DNA from: Variovorax sp. 679
Lineage (GTDB): Bacteria; Pseudomonadota; Gammaproteobacteria; Burkholderiales; Burkholderiaceae_C
Reading direction: 5' to 3'
DNA: 64,000 bases
NCBI RefSeq assembly: GCF_003952185.1
Contig: NZ_RXFS01000008.1
Coordinates: 186,001 to 250,000, forward strand
Shown in pieces: positions 33,866 to 43,199 of the stretch. Within the stretch, counting starts at the first letter, position 1. Every line of letters starts with the position of its first letter. The notes below the pieces were generated by a model. It was not told the DNA's origin. It did no database searches and worked only from the letters and a program-made list of their open reading frames with translations. Both the position numbers and the translations under genes were made by a program.

Positions 33866-34782
33866 TGCAGCAGACCAATCCGGCGGCGGTCGGCGAGTAC
33901 CTGCGCGGACTGCAGCATTCGATCATCGCGGCGGTCGAGAAGGCCGACGGCGGCACCTGCGTGCGCGATGCCTGGCAGAAGGCGCCCGGCGAGCCGCTGC
34001 AGGGCGAGGGGCTCACCTGCATCCTCGAGGGGGGTGAACTTTTCGAGCGCGCGGGCTGCGGCTTCTCGCAGGTGCGCGGGCCCAAGCTGCCGCCCTCGGC
34101 CACGCAGAACCGGCCCGAGCTGGCGGGCGCGCCTTTCGAGGCCATGGGCGTGTCGCTGGTGTTCCACCCGCGCAATCCCTACGTGCCCATCGTCCACATG
34201 AACGTGCGCATGCTGGCGGCGTTGCCCGAAGGCGGCGAGCCCGTCTGCTGGTTCGGCGGCGGCATGGACCTCACGCCGTGCTACGGCTTCGAGGAAGATG
34301 CGGTGCATTTCCACGCCGTGTGCCGCGATGCACTCGCGGCACACGGCGACGACAAGTACCCGCGCTTCAAGACCTGGTGCGACGAGTATTTCTTCCTGAA
34401 GCACCGCAACGAGCAGCGCGGCGTCGGCGGCATCTTCTTCGACGATTTCTCCGAAGGCGGCTTCGAGAACGGCTTTGCCATGATCCGTTCGGTGGGTGAC
34501 GGCTTCCTGCCCGCATACCTGCCGATCGTCGAGCGCCGCCGCGCCACGCCGTACACCGAGCGCGAGCGCAACTTCCAGCTTTACCGGCGTGGCCGGTACG
34601 TGGAGTTCAATCTCGTGTGGGACCGCGGCACGCACTTCGGCCTTCAGTCGGGCGGGCGCACCGAATCGATCCTGCTGTCGATGCCGCCGCTGGCGAGCTG
34701 GGCCTACCAGCAGCAGCCCGAGCCGGGCAGCCCCGAAGCCGCGCTGTACAGCGACTTCATCGTGCGACGCGACTGGCTGTGA
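33865..34782 (+). CDS. hemF: Oxygen-dependent coproporphyrinogen III oxidase
   Basis: 305 residues from ATG 33865. Signatures: SLVFHPRNPYVPIVHMNVR, WFGGGMDLTPCYGFEEDAVH and RRGRYVEFNLVWDRGTHFGL. It decarboxylates coproporphyrinogen III to protoporphyrinogen IX with O2 in haem synthesis. Full length for the family. Confidence 0.96.
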   Translation: MQQTNPAAVGEYLRGLQHSIIAAVEKADGGTCVRDAWQKAPGEPLQGEGLTCILEGGELFERAGCGFSQVRGPKLPPSATQNRPELAGAPFEAMGVSLVFHPRNPYVPIVHMNVRMLAALPEGGEPVCWFGGGMDLTPCYGFEEDAVHFHAVCRDALAAHGDDKYPRFKTWCDEYFFLKHRNEQRGVGGIFFDDFSEGGFENGFAMIRSVGDGFLPAYLPIVERRRATPYTERERNFQLYRRGRYVEFNLVWDRGTHFGLQSGGRTESILLSMPPLASWAYQQQPEPGSPEAALYSDFIVRRDWL

Positions 34783-35411
34783 ACTCTTCTCCCGGCAAGG
34801 CGCAGCGCATAGGCGTTTTCGGCGGCGCGTTCGATCCGCCGCACAACGCCCATGTGGCACTTGCCGAGGCAGCGCTCGCGCAACTCGATCTTGCCGAGCT
34901 GCACGTCATTCCCACGGGACAGGCCTGGCACAAGAGCAGGGCGCTCACGCCGAAGGAAGATCGCCTGGCGATGACCCGCCTGGCCTTTTCCGGCCTGAAA
35001 GGCACCGTCGTCGTCGACAGCCGCGAAGTGTTGCGAGACGGCCCCACCTACACCCTCGACACCCTGCATGAACTGCAGCGCGAGCAGCCCGGCGCACAGC
35101 TGGTGCTGATCATGGGCGCCGACCAGGCGAGCGCGCTGCCGACCTGGCACGGCTGGCAGGATATACTCGGCATTGCTATTGTTTCTGTAGCGTATCGCGC
35201 ACTATCGACGGGCGGCACTGCCCGTTTTGATCCGAAAACGCTTCTCGGCCTCCCTGCCGGCGCGCGTTTCGAGGCGCTAGAACTGCCTCCCATGGACATC
35301 AGCGCCACCGAAATCCGGCGGCGCGCGGCGCTCGGCGTGGACATTTCCTCGCTGGTTCCGCCCACGGTTGCACGCTATATTGACCAACACCACCTCTACC
35401 GCTCTGCCTGA
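34779..35411 (+). CDS. nadD: Nicotinate-nucleotide adenylyltransferase
   Basis: 210 residues from GTG 34779, which overlaps the hemF stop (GTGA). IGVFGGAFDPPHNAHVALAE carries the nucleotidyltransferase H-x-x-H-like site and DISATEIRRRAALG the C-terminal motif. It adenylates nicotinate mononucleotide for NAD. A short A/T-rich stretch with an imperfect inverted repeat lies inside the gene at 35175-35191 (residues about 133-138). Confidence 0.93.
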   Translation: MNSSPGKAQRIGVFGGAFDPPHNAHVALAEAALAQLDLAELHVIPTGQAWHKSRALTPKEDRLAMTRLAFSGLKGTVVVDSREVLRDGPTYTLDTLHELQREQPGAQLVLIMGADQASALPTWHGWQDILGIAIVSVAYRALSTGGTARFDPKTLLGLPAGARFEALELPPMDISATEIRRRAALGVDISSLVPPTVARYIDQHHLYRSA

Positions 35412-36070
35412 TGACCACTGAAGCCGCCGCAAAGAAAGACACCCAGAAACTCCAGCGAGCCATCATCGATGGTCTCGAAGACGTCAAGGCGCAGGACATC
35501 CAGGTATTCGACACAGAACATCTTTCGCCGCTGTTCGAGCGCGTGATCGTTGCCTCGGGCACCTCCAATCGCCAGACCAAGGCGCTGGCTGCCAGCGTGC
35601 GCGACGCGGTACGCGAAGCCGGTTTCGGCAAGCCGCGCATCGAGGGCGAGGACAACGGCGAGTGGATCATCGTGGACTGCGGCGCGGCCGTGGCGCACAT
35701 CATGCAGCCCGCCATCCGCCAGTACTACCACCTCGAAGAGATCTGGGGCGACAAGCCGGTGCGAGCCAAGCTCGGCGGTGTAAAGCCTGCTGTCGCCACC
35801 GCTTCGAAGGCTGGCGCCGAAGAGAAGAAGGCCGCCGCCAAGGCCCCGACGCTGCGCCGTTCGAGCGCCGCCAAGACCGCGATTCGCGCAGCCGAGCAGG
35901 AAGCCAAGGCCGGGAAGGCCCCGGCCAAGAAAACGGCTGCAAAGAAAGCCCCTGCCAAGAAGACCACCAACGCGCGCGTGCCGGTCAAGGTCGTGGGCAA
36001 GCCCGCTGCCAAGAAACCGGCGGCAAAGAAGACGACGGCCGCCAGGAAGGCGCCAGCCCGCCGCGCATGA
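35411..36070 (+). CDS. rsfS: Ribosomal silencing factor RsfS with long lysine/alanine-rich tail
   Basis: 219 residues. Residues about 10-116 are a normal RsfS/Iojap domain (IIDGLEDVKAQDIQVFDTEH, IVASGTSNRQTKALAASVRD, WIIVDCGAAVAHIM). RsfS binds ribosomal protein L14 and blocks subunit joining when nutrients are scarce. The usual length is 105-120 residues; here about 100 more follow, rich in Lys, Ala and Pro with repeated PAKK/AAKK units (170-215), like histone H1-type bacterial proteins. The tail is likely disordered and could bind rRNA or DNA. It starts in a TGATG overlap with nadD and overlaps rlmH by ATGA. Confidence 0.93.
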   Translation: MTTEAAAKKDTQKLQRAIIDGLEDVKAQDIQVFDTEHLSPLFERVIVASGTSNRQTKALAASVRDAVREAGFGKPRIEGEDNGEWIIVDCGAAVAHIMQPAIRQYYHLEEIWGDKPVRAKLGGVKPAVATASKAGAEEKKAAAKAPTLRRSSAAKTAIRAAEQEAKAGKAPAKKTAAKKAPAKKTTNARVPVKVVGKPAAKKPAAKKTTAARKAPARRA

Positions 36071-36534
36071 AGCTGCTGGTGGTCGCCGTCGGGCAGCGCA
36101 TGCCCGATTGGGCACAGACTGCCTGGGACGACTACGCCAAGCGCTTCCCGCCCGAACTCAAGCTCGAGCTGCGGGCTGTCAAGACCGAGCCGCGCGGCTC
36201 CAAGACGCTTGAAACGCTCTACGCCGCCGAGCGCGAGCGCATCGAGGGGGCGATCGCGCGCGGCATGCGCATCGTCGTGCTCGACGAGCGCGGCACTGCG
36301 CTGACCACCAAGGCGCTGGCCGCGCGCCTGCAGACCTGGCAAGGCGAGGGCGATGACGTCGCCCTGGTCATCGGCGGGCCCGACGGGCTCGATCCGGCCT
36401 TCAAGGCCGCGGCCCATGAGCGCATCCGTCTGTCCGACCTGACGCTGCCGCACGCGATGGCGCGGGTGCTGCTGGTCGAGCAGCTGTACCGGGCGTGGTC
36501 GGTCAATGCGGGCCATCCTTACCACCGCGAATGA
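36067..36534 (+). CDS. rlmH: 23S rRNA (pseudouridine1915-N3)-methyltransferase
   Basis: 155 residues from ATG 36067. SPOUT fold: LVVAVGQRMPDWAQTAWDDY, VIGGPDGLDPAFKAAAHERI with the SAM loop, and LSDLTLPHAMARVLLVEQLY, the family signature. Methylates pseudouridine 1915 in helix 69. Standard partner of rsfS. Confidence 0.95.
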   Translation: MKLLVVAVGQRMPDWAQTAWDDYAKRFPPELKLELRAVKTEPRGSKTLETLYAAERERIEGAIARGMRIVVLDERGTALTTKALAARLQTWQGEGDDVALVIGGPDGLDPAFKAAAHERIRLSDLTLPHAMARVLLVEQLYRAWSVNAGHPYHRE

Positions 36535-37235
36535 CGAACGCCGGCGGGCAGGTTGCGTTGCTCGGGGAAAGCGGCCATGCGCTGGTGCCGGCGCTGTTGC
36601 CGAACGGGCTGCTGGATGCGGCGGCGCAGTCGCTCGATCACTGGTTGGGGCAGGCGGCGGGTAGCCGCAATCTCCTGGCCCATCCGCCGTGCAGTGAGAT
36701 GGCCGTCGAGGTCAAGGCGCGGTTGTCCGGCATGGGCCTGCTCGATGCATCGTCGGTGGCCGTGCAATGCACGCTCTTCGACAAGACACCCGACAGGAAC
36801 TGGCTGGTCGCGCTGCACCAGGACACGTCGATCCCCGCCTCGGTCGCCGGCATGCCCTGTGTCATCAAGGAGGGCGAGCCGTATGTGCAGCCCCCGATCG
36901 ACGTGCTGCAGTCGTTGCTTGCCGTACGGGTGCACCTGGACGACTGCGGTGTTGATGCGGGGCCGTTGCGCGTCGTGCCGGGCAGTCACCGCGCGGGTCG
37001 GCTGGACGGCGACGAAGCGCAGGCGTTGCGGGCAGCCCATGGTGAGACGGTCTGCACTGCGGCGCGCGGCGACGCCTTGCTGATGCGCCCCTTGCTGCTG
37101 CATGCGTCGTCACGCGCGAAGTCGCCGGTGCGCCGGCGCGTCCTTCACTTTCTGTTCGGCCCCGCGCGCCTGCCGCAGGGGCTGGTCTGGAACCACATCG
37201 TGGCCGGCGAACCGCCATCGCCACAGGAGACTTGA
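36531..37235 (+). CDS. Phytanoyl-CoA dioxygenase (PhyH)-family Fe(II)/2-oxoglutarate oxygenase
   Basis: 234 residues. ATG 36531 overlaps the rlmH stop. The H-x-D pair His96/Asp98 (VALHQDTS), the distal His191 (LLLHASSRA) and an Arg after it (residue 201-203) form the metal and 2-oxoglutarate site; GPLRVVPGSHRAG is typical of the PhyH family. The substrate is unknown. The gene is lodged between rlmH and maf in an otherwise housekeeping run. Confidence 0.85.
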   Translation: MTNAGGQVALLGESGHALVPALLPNGLLDAAAQSLDHWLGQAAGSRNLLAHPPCSEMAVEVKARLSGMGLLDASSVAVQCTLFDKTPDRNWLVALHQDTSIPASVAGMPCVIKEGEPYVQPPIDVLQSLLAVRVHLDDCGVDAGPLRVVPGSHRAGRLDGDEAQALRAAHGETVCTAARGDALLMRPLLLHASSRAKSPVRRRVLHFLFGPARLPQGLVWNHIVAGEPPSPQET

Positions 37236-37238
37236 GCC

Positions 37239-37841
37239 TTGCCGGATTTCATCTACCTCGCCTCGCAGAGCCCGCGCCGCGCCCAGTTGCTCGGCCAGCT
37301 CGGCGTCCGCCATGAACTGCTGCTGGCCGATGCCGACGAAGACGCCGAGTCGCTCGAAGCCGTGCTGCCCAACGAGGCCCCGGCTACCTACGTGCAGCGC
37401 GTCACCGGCCTGAAGCTCGATGCCGCCGTGGCCCGGATGCGCAGGCGCGGCCTGGCGAATGCTCCGGTGCTCTGCGCCGACACCACGGTTGCCATCGGTC
37501 GCACCATCCTCGGCAAGCCCGAGGACGAAAAGGACGCCGCGCGCATGCTGCGAATGCTCTCGGGCGCCACGCATCGCGTGCTGACCGCCGTGGCGCTGCA
37601 TCACGGCAAGAAGAGCCATGCGGCGCTCAGCGTGTCTCGTGTGCGTTTCGCCGACATCACCAAGGCGCAGATCGCCCGTTATGCCGAAAGTGGCGAGCCG
37701 CTGGGCAAGGCCGGCGCGTACGCCATACAGGGCGCCGCAGCCTCATTCGTCGAGCACATCAGCGGGTCCTATTCGGGCATCATGGGCCTCCCCATGTTCG
37801 AGACGGCTGGGCTGCTTCGAAACGCCGGTTTCAATACTTAA
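37239..37841 (+). CDS. maf: Maf-family nucleotide pyrophosphatase (YhdE type)
   Basis: 200 residues from TTG 37239. FIYLASQSPRRAQLL is the Maf P-loop-like motif, with APVLCADTTVAIG, KAGAYAIQGAAASFVEHISG and SYSGIMGLPMFET at the C-terminus. Hydrolyses dTTP/UTP and modified nucleotides. No ATG is available nearby, so the TTG is accepted. Confidence 0.93.
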   Translation: MPDFIYLASQSPRRAQLLGQLGVRHELLLADADEDAESLEAVLPNEAPATYVQRVTGLKLDAAVARMRRRGLANAPVLCADTTVAIGRTILGKPEDEKDAARMLRMLSGATHRVLTAVALHHGKKSHAALSVSRVRFADITKAQIARYAESGEPLGKAGAYAIQGAAASFVEHISGSYSGIMGLPMFETAGLLRNAGFNT

Positions 37842-37848
37842 GACTTCC

Positions 37849-39375
37849 ATGCAAGACATCCTGATCAACTGGTCTCCGCAGGAGACCCGCGTGGCGCTGA
37901 TCGAGCACGGCGCGGTGCAGGAGCTGCACGTCGAGCGCACGCTGGAGCGCGGGCTGGTCGGCAACATCTACCTCGGCAAGGTGTCGCGCGTGCTGCCGGG
38001 CATGCAGTCGGCCTTCATCGACATCGGCCTGGAGCGCACAGCCTTCCTGCACGTGGCCGACATCGTGGCGCCGTTCACGCCGGGCTCGCGGCCCAGCGCG
38101 CCGGCGCCCGAGCGCGACCATCGCAACGGCGGGCCGATGGTGCCCATCGAGAAGCAGGTGTTCGAGGGCCAGTCGCTGCTGGTGCAGGTCATCAAGGACC
38201 CCATCGGCACCAAGGGTGCGCGGCTCTCGACGCAGATCAGCATCGCCGGGCGGCTGCTGGTGTTCCTGCCGCAGGACAACCACATCGGCGTGTCGCAGAA
38301 GATTCCGTCGGACCAGCGCGAGTCGCTGCGCAACCGCATGCTGGCGCTGATAGAGGCCGCCGCGGCCGCCGATAGCGGCGGCGTGGTGCCGGCCAACACG
38401 GGCGGCTTCATCCTGCGCACGAACGGCGAGGACTCGAGCGACGCCGAACTGGCCGAAGACATCGCCTACCTGCGCAAGACCTGGTCGCGCATCCGCGAGG
38501 CCTCGATGCGCATGCCGCCGATGTCGCTGCTGCACCAGGACCTGAGCCTATTGCAACGCGTGCTGCGCGACATGACCGGCGAGGAAACGCAGACCATCCG
38601 CATCGATTCGCGCGAGCAGTTCGACGTGCTGCTGAAGTTCGGGCTCGAGTTCATGCCCAAGGCGGCCGGCAAGCTGCAGCACTACAAGGGCGAGCGGCCG
38701 ATCTTCGACCTGTATTCGGTGGACGAGGAAATCGCGAAGGCGCTGGGCCGGCGCGTCGATCTCAAGTCGGGCGGCTACCTCGTGGTCGACCAGACCGAGG
38801 CGCTGACCACGGTGGACGTGAACACCGGCGGTTTCGTCGGCGCGCGCAACTTCGACGACACCATCTTCAAGACCAACCTCGAGGCGGCGCAGGCCATTGC
38901 GCGCCAACTGCGGCTGCGCAACCTGGGCGGGATCATCATCGTCGACTTCATCGACATGGGGCGCGACGACCACCGCGAGCAGGTGCTGGCGGAGTTTCGC
39001 AAGCAGCTCGCGCGTGACCGCGTGAAAACCACCGCGGGCGGCTTCTCGCAGCTGGGGCTGGTGGAGATGACGCGCAAGCGCACCCGCGAATCGCTGGCGC
39101 ACATGCTCTGCGAGCCCTGCGTGGCCTGCGGCGGGCAAGGCATTGTGAAGACCGCGCGCAGCGTGGCCTACGACGTGATGCGCGAGATCCTTCGCGAGGC
39201 GCGGCAGTTCACGCCGCGCGAGTTCCGCATCGTCTCTTCGCCGCAGGTGATCGAACTCTTCCTCGACGAGGAAAGCCAGCATCTGGCGGGGCTGAGCGAC
39301 TTCATCGGCAAGCCGATCTCGCTGCAGGCCGAGCCGGCGATCGGGCAGGGGCAGTACGACATCGTGCTGCTCTGA
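37849..39375 (+). CDS. rng: Ribonuclease G
   Basis: 508 residues from ATG 37849. N-terminal S1 domain (LVGNIYLGKVSRVLPGMQSA), the RNase E/G catalytic core with the acidic DQTEALTTVDVNTGGFVG and DFIDMGRDDH metal-binding sites, and a zinc-link CEPCVACGG motif near residue 422. There is no long RNase E tail. RNase G processes 16S rRNA 5' ends and some mRNAs. Confidence 0.95.
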   Translation: MQDILINWSPQETRVALIEHGAVQELHVERTLERGLVGNIYLGKVSRVLPGMQSAFIDIGLERTAFLHVADIVAPFTPGSRPSAPAPERDHRNGGPMVPIEKQVFEGQSLLVQVIKDPIGTKGARLSTQISIAGRLLVFLPQDNHIGVSQKIPSDQRESLRNRMLALIEAAAAADSGGVVPANTGGFILRTNGEDSSDAELAEDIAYLRKTWSRIREASMRMPPMSLLHQDLSLLQRVLRDMTGEETQTIRIDSREQFDVLLKFGLEFMPKAAGKLQHYKGERPIFDLYSVDEEIAKALGRRVDLKSGGYLVVDQTEALTTVDVNTGGFVGARNFDDTIFKTNLEAAQAIARQLRLRNLGGIIIVDFIDMGRDDHREQVLAEFRKQLARDRVKTTAGGFSQLGLVEMTRKRTRESLAHMLCEPCVACGGQGIVKTARSVAYDVMREILREARQFTPREFRIVSSPQVIELFLDEESQHLAGLSDFIGKPISLQAEPAIGQGQYDIVLL

Positions 39376-39390
39376 GGCAGCACCGGCCGG

Positions 39391-41175
39391 TCAGAGCGTC
39401 GGATCCTGCCCCGGCGGGGCGCTGCGTACCGCCAGCGTCTGCAGCCGCGCATAGAGCCCGTCGAGCGCCATGAGCTGTTCGTGGCTGCCTTGCTCGGCAA
39501 TGCGGCCTTGCTCCATCACGATGATCCGGTCGGCATGCTGGATGGTCGAGAGGCGGTGCGCCACGATCAGCGTGGTGCGGTTCTGCATCAGGCGCTGCAG
39601 GGCGTCCTGCACCAGCCGCTCGGATTCGGTGTCGAGGGCCGAGGTGGCTTCGTCGAGTAGCAGCACGGGCGCATTCTTGTAGAGCGCGCGGGCAATGGCG
39701 AGGCGCTGGCGCTGGCCGCCCGAGAGCTGCGTGGCGTTGTGGCCCAGCACCGTGTCGATGCCTTGCGGCAGGTTCTCGACGTGCGAGCTCAGGTTGGCCG
39801 CCTCTATGCATTGCAGAACGCGCTCGCGGTCGATCTCGGCGCCCAGCGCCACGTTGGCCGCCAGGGTCTCGTTGAGCATCACCACGTCCTGGCTCACCAT
39901 CGCGAACTGGGATCGCAGGCTCTTGAGTTGCCATTCGCTGGTGTCGTGCCCGTCCAGCAGCACCTGGCCGCCGCTGGGCTGCACGAAACGCGGCAGCAGG
40001 TTGACCAGCGTGGTCTTGCCCGAACCCGAGGGGCCGACGAAGGCCACCACCTGGCCCGGCTCGATGACCAGGCTCACGCCGTCGAGCGCGCGCTGCTCGT
40101 CGTCGCCGCGGTAGCTGACCCGCACGTCGCGCAGCTCGATGCGGCCCTGGGCATGCTCGATGCTGAACGTGCCCTGCGATTCGGGCGCCACCTCGTCGAC
40201 GAGGATCAGCCCGCGCTCCAGCGCGGCAAGGCCGCGCGTGATCGGGCCAGCCACTTCGGCAAGACGGCGGATGGGGGCGATCAGCATCAGCATGGCCGTG
40301 ATGTAGGCGACGAAGCCGCCCACGGTGAAACCCTGCTTGCCGCTCTGCCAGAGCGCGATCATCACCACCACCGAGAGCGCCAGTGATGCCATCATCTGCG
40401 TGAGCGGCGTGGTGGCCGCCTGCGCGATGGTCGACTTCACGGCCAGCCGGTTCAGGCGCTGGCTCAGCTGCTCGAAGCGGCGGCCCTGCGCGCCTTCAGC
40501 GCCATGCAGCCGCACCATGCGATGCGCGAGCACGTTTTCCTCGACCACGTAGGCCAGTTCGTCGGTGGCCTGCTGGCCCTGCTGGGTCAGGCGATAGAGC
40601 CGCTTGGAGAACACCTTCATGATCCAGGAGATGCTGGGCACCAGGAAGGCGACGATCAGGGTGAGCTTCCAGTTCAGGTAGACCAGATAGCCGAGCAGCG
40701 CGACCAGCGTGAAGCCGTCGCGCGAGAGCCCGAGCAGGGCTTGCACCAGCAGCATCGCGCCGGTCTGCACTTCGTAGACCACCGTATTCGACAGGGCGCT
40801 GGCCGACTGCCGGGCGAACAGCGCGAGCTCGGCGCCGAGCAGCCGCTCGAACAGCACCCGGCGCAGCTTCTGCATGCCTTCGTTGGCGATGCGCGAAAGC
40901 GCGTACTGGGAGATGAACTGGGCGATGCCACGCACTGCGAAAAGCAGCAGCACGGCGGCGGGCACGAACCACAGCGGCATCTCGCCGCGCGTGAAGCCCC
41001 GGTCGAGCAGGGGCTTCAGCAGGGCCGCCATCAGCGGTTCTGTGATGGCCGCCAGCAGCGCCCCGCTCAATCCGAGTGCCCACCATTGGCGGGAGCCGCC
41101 AAACCAGGTCATGAGTCGCGCCAGACGGCGCATCAGGGGAGGGCGCGCGGTATCGCCGCCGGGGGATGCTTGCAT
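39391..41175 (-). CDS. msbA: Lipid A export ABC transporter (MsbA type)
   Basis: 594 residues from ATG 41175. Six membrane helices in the first 330 residues, then an ATPase with GPSGSGKTT, LSGGQRQR and VLLLDEATSALDTESERLVQ. The sequence and length fit MsbA, which flips lipid A-core across the inner membrane. It is convergent with rng and divergent from tolB. Confidence 0.9.
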   Translation of the reverse strand: MQASPGGDTARPPLMRRLARLMTWFGGSRQWWALGLSGALLAAITEPLMAALLKPLLDRGFTRGEMPLWFVPAAVLLLFAVRGIAQFISQYALSRIANEGMQKLRRVLFERLLGAELALFARQSASALSNTVVYEVQTGAMLLVQALLGLSRDGFTLVALLGYLVYLNWKLTLIVAFLVPSISWIMKVFSKRLYRLTQQGQQATDELAYVVEENVLAHRMVRLHGAEGAQGRRFEQLSQRLNRLAVKSTIAQAATTPLTQMMASLALSVVVMIALWQSGKQGFTVGGFVAYITAMLMLIAPIRRLAEVAGPITRGLAALERGLILVDEVAPESQGTFSIEHAQGRIELRDVRVSYRGDDEQRALDGVSLVIEPGQVVAFVGPSGSGKTTLVNLLPRFVQPSGGQVLLDGHDTSEWQLKSLRSQFAMVSQDVVMLNETLAANVALGAEIDRERVLQCIEAANLSSHVENLPQGIDTVLGHNATQLSGGQRQRLAIARALYKNAPVLLLDEATSALDTESERLVQDALQRLMQNRTTLIVAHRLSTIQHADRIIVMEQGRIAEQGSHEQLMALDGLYARLQTLAVRSAPPGQDPTL

Positions 41176-41338
41176 GGCGGCGGATTCTACGGGGCCCCCT
41201 GTGCGAGGCTCGCCGTGGCGTGCCTGTAGGACCATGCCGACGCATAAACGTTTTGTGACGGCGGCCCCGAGCCAGTGTGTAACATGTGGCCCGTTGAAGC
41301 CGGGGAGAACTTTTCACCCGGAAACCTCTCCGAACCGC

Positions 41339-42655
41339 ATGAACAAGCCGTTGCCAACTCCAATTCCAACTCCTTCTTCATCGTTATTTGCACGCCGCAC
41401 AGTCATCGCGGCCCTCGCTGCCACCCCCATGATTCCTGCACTGGCCCAGTTCCGGGTCGAGGTCTCGGGCGTCGGGCTCACGCAGCTGCCGATCGCGCTC
41501 GCCCCCTTCAAGGGCCAGGAATCGTCTCCCCAGAAGATCTCGGACATCGTCCAGGCCGACCTGGAACGCAGCGGCCAGTTCCGCGGTGTCGATGCCTCCG
41601 GCCAGGTGCTCGACGAGGCCTCGCGCCCCGACATGTCGCCGTGGCGCCAGCGCAAGGCCGATTCGCTCGTGGTGGGCAGCGTCAACAGGCTGGCCGATGG
41701 CCGCTTCGACGTGCGTTTCCGCCTGTGGGACGTGGTGAAGGAACAAGACCTGGGCGGCCAGAGCTACACCGTGCCCCAAGGCGACCTGCGCCTTGCCTCG
41801 CACCGCATCGCCGACTACGTCTACGAGAAGCTGACCGGCGAGAAGGGCATCTTCTCGACCCGCATCGCGTACGTCACGAAGGCCGGCAGCCGCTATTCGC
41901 TGTGGGTGGCCGATGCCGACGGCGAGAACGCCCAGGCCGCGCTCGCCAGCCCCGAACCCATCATCTCGCCCTGCTGGTCGTCCAACGGCCAGCAGCTGGC
42001 GTACGTGTCGTTCGAGTCGCGCAAGCCCGTGGTGTACGTGCACAACGTGGCCACTGGCCAGCGCCGCCTGCTCGCCAACTTCAAGGGCTCCAACAGCGCC
42101 CCGGCCTGGGCGCCCGACGGCAACTCGCTGGCCGTCACGCTCAGCCGCGACGGCGGCTCGCAGCTGTTCTCCATTCCGGCCAGCGGCGGCGAACCGCGCC
42201 GCCTGACGCAAAGCTCCAGCATCGACACCGAACCGGTGTACTCGGCCGACGGCGGCACCATCTATTTCGTGAGCGACCGCGGCGGCGCTCCCCAGATCTA
42301 CAAGATGAGCGCCGGCGGCGGCAGTCCGACCCGGGTGACCTTCAGCGGCACCTACAACATCTCTCCGTCTGTCAGCGGCGACGGCCGGTGGTTGGCCTAC
42401 ATCTCCCGTGTGGGCGGCGCCTTCAAACTCCATGTGATGGAGTTGGCCACCGGCAATGTCAGCGCGATCACCGACACCTCCGCGGACGAAAGTCCGAGTT
42501 TTGCTCCGAACAGCAAGCTGATCGTCTACGCAACGCAGCTGCAGGGCCGCGAAGCCCTGATGACGACCACGCTCGATGGAAAAATAAAGGCACGACTGGC
42601 GGGACAGGCGGGAGACATCAGGGAACCGGACTGGGGTCCGTTTCAAAAGCAATGA
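41339..42655 (+). CDS. tolB: Tol-Pal system protein TolB
   Basis: 438 residues. A long N-region with RR (FARRTVIAALAATPMIPALA) gives the signal peptide. N-terminal domain (FRVEVSGVGLTQLPIALAPF), then a six-bladed propeller with repeats such as NSAPAWAPDGNSLAVTLSRD and ISPSVSGDGRWLAYIS. Periplasmic; binds Pal and keeps the outer membrane tied to division. tolQRA are not upstream, where msbA diverges instead. Confidence 0.94.
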   Translation: MNKPLPTPIPTPSSSLFARRTVIAALAATPMIPALAQFRVEVSGVGLTQLPIALAPFKGQESSPQKISDIVQADLERSGQFRGVDASGQVLDEASRPDMSPWRQRKADSLVVGSVNRLADGRFDVRFRLWDVVKEQDLGGQSYTVPQGDLRLASHRIADYVYEKLTGEKGIFSTRIAYVTKAGSRYSLWVADADGENAQAALASPEPIISPCWSSNGQQLAYVSFESRKPVVYVHNVATGQRRLLANFKGSNSAPAWAPDGNSLAVTLSRDGGSQLFSIPASGGEPRRLTQSSSIDTEPVYSADGGTIYFVSDRGGAPQIYKMSAGGGSPTRVTFSGTYNISPSVSGDGRWLAYISRVGGAFKLHVMELATGNVSAITDTSADESPSFAPNSKLIVYATQLQGREALMTTTLDGKIKARLAGQAGDIREPDWGPFQKQ

Positions 42656-42683
42656 CTAAGGTTTATTTGAGGAGTTTTCAAAA

Positions 42684-43199
42684 ATGTTGAAACGTACGAT
42701 CTATTCGCTGGCCATCGTGGCTCTCATCGCCGGTTGCTCGTCGGGCACCAAGCTCAACGAAACGCCGGTGACCGACCGCACCGGCACGGCCGGCGGCCAG
42801 CAAGGCGCGAGCACCGTGACGCCTGTCACCATCGATCCCAACGCGGGCACCGCGCAAGGTCCGGTGGGCGTGGCGCGCATCGTCTATTTCGACTACGACA
42901 GCTACACGGTCAAGCCCGAGTTCCAGTCGCTGATCGACGGCCACGCCAAGTTCCTGAAGGCCAATCCGCAGCGTCGCATCTCGATCGAAGGTCACACCGA
43001 CGAGCGTGGCGGCCGCGAGTACAACCTTGCGCTGGGCCAGAAGCGTTCCGAAGCCGTGCGTCGCGCACTGACCCTGCTGGGCGTGAACGACAACCAGATC
43101 GAGGCCGTGAGCTTCGGCAAGGAAAAGCCTGCCGTCACGGGCTCGGGTGAAGAAGTGTGGGCGCAGAACCGTCGCGCCGAAGTCCGCTACACCCGGTGA
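42684..43199 (+). CDS. pal: Peptidoglycan-associated lipoprotein
   Basis: 171 residues. Lipobox ALIAGC (Cys18), then a linker and an OmpA-like domain (IVYFDYDSYTVKPEFQSLID, ISIEGHTDERGGREYNLALG, RRAEVRYTR) that binds meso-DAP. Anchored in the outer membrane. RBS GAGGAG... precedes the ATG. Confidence 0.95.
   Translation: MLKRTIYSLAIVALIAGCSSGTKLNETPVTDRTGTAGGQQGASTVTPVTIDPNAGTAQGPVGVARIVYFDYDSYTVKPEFQSLIDGHAKFLKANPQRRISIEGHTDERGGREYNLALGQKRSEAVRRALTLLGVNDNQIEAVSFGKEKPAVTGSGEEVWAQNRRAEVRYTR

Noticed and set aside
35411..36070. The lysine-rich part of rsfS as a separate histone-like gene
   Set aside because: It is continuous in frame with the RsfS domain and no internal start with a ribosome binding site precedes it.
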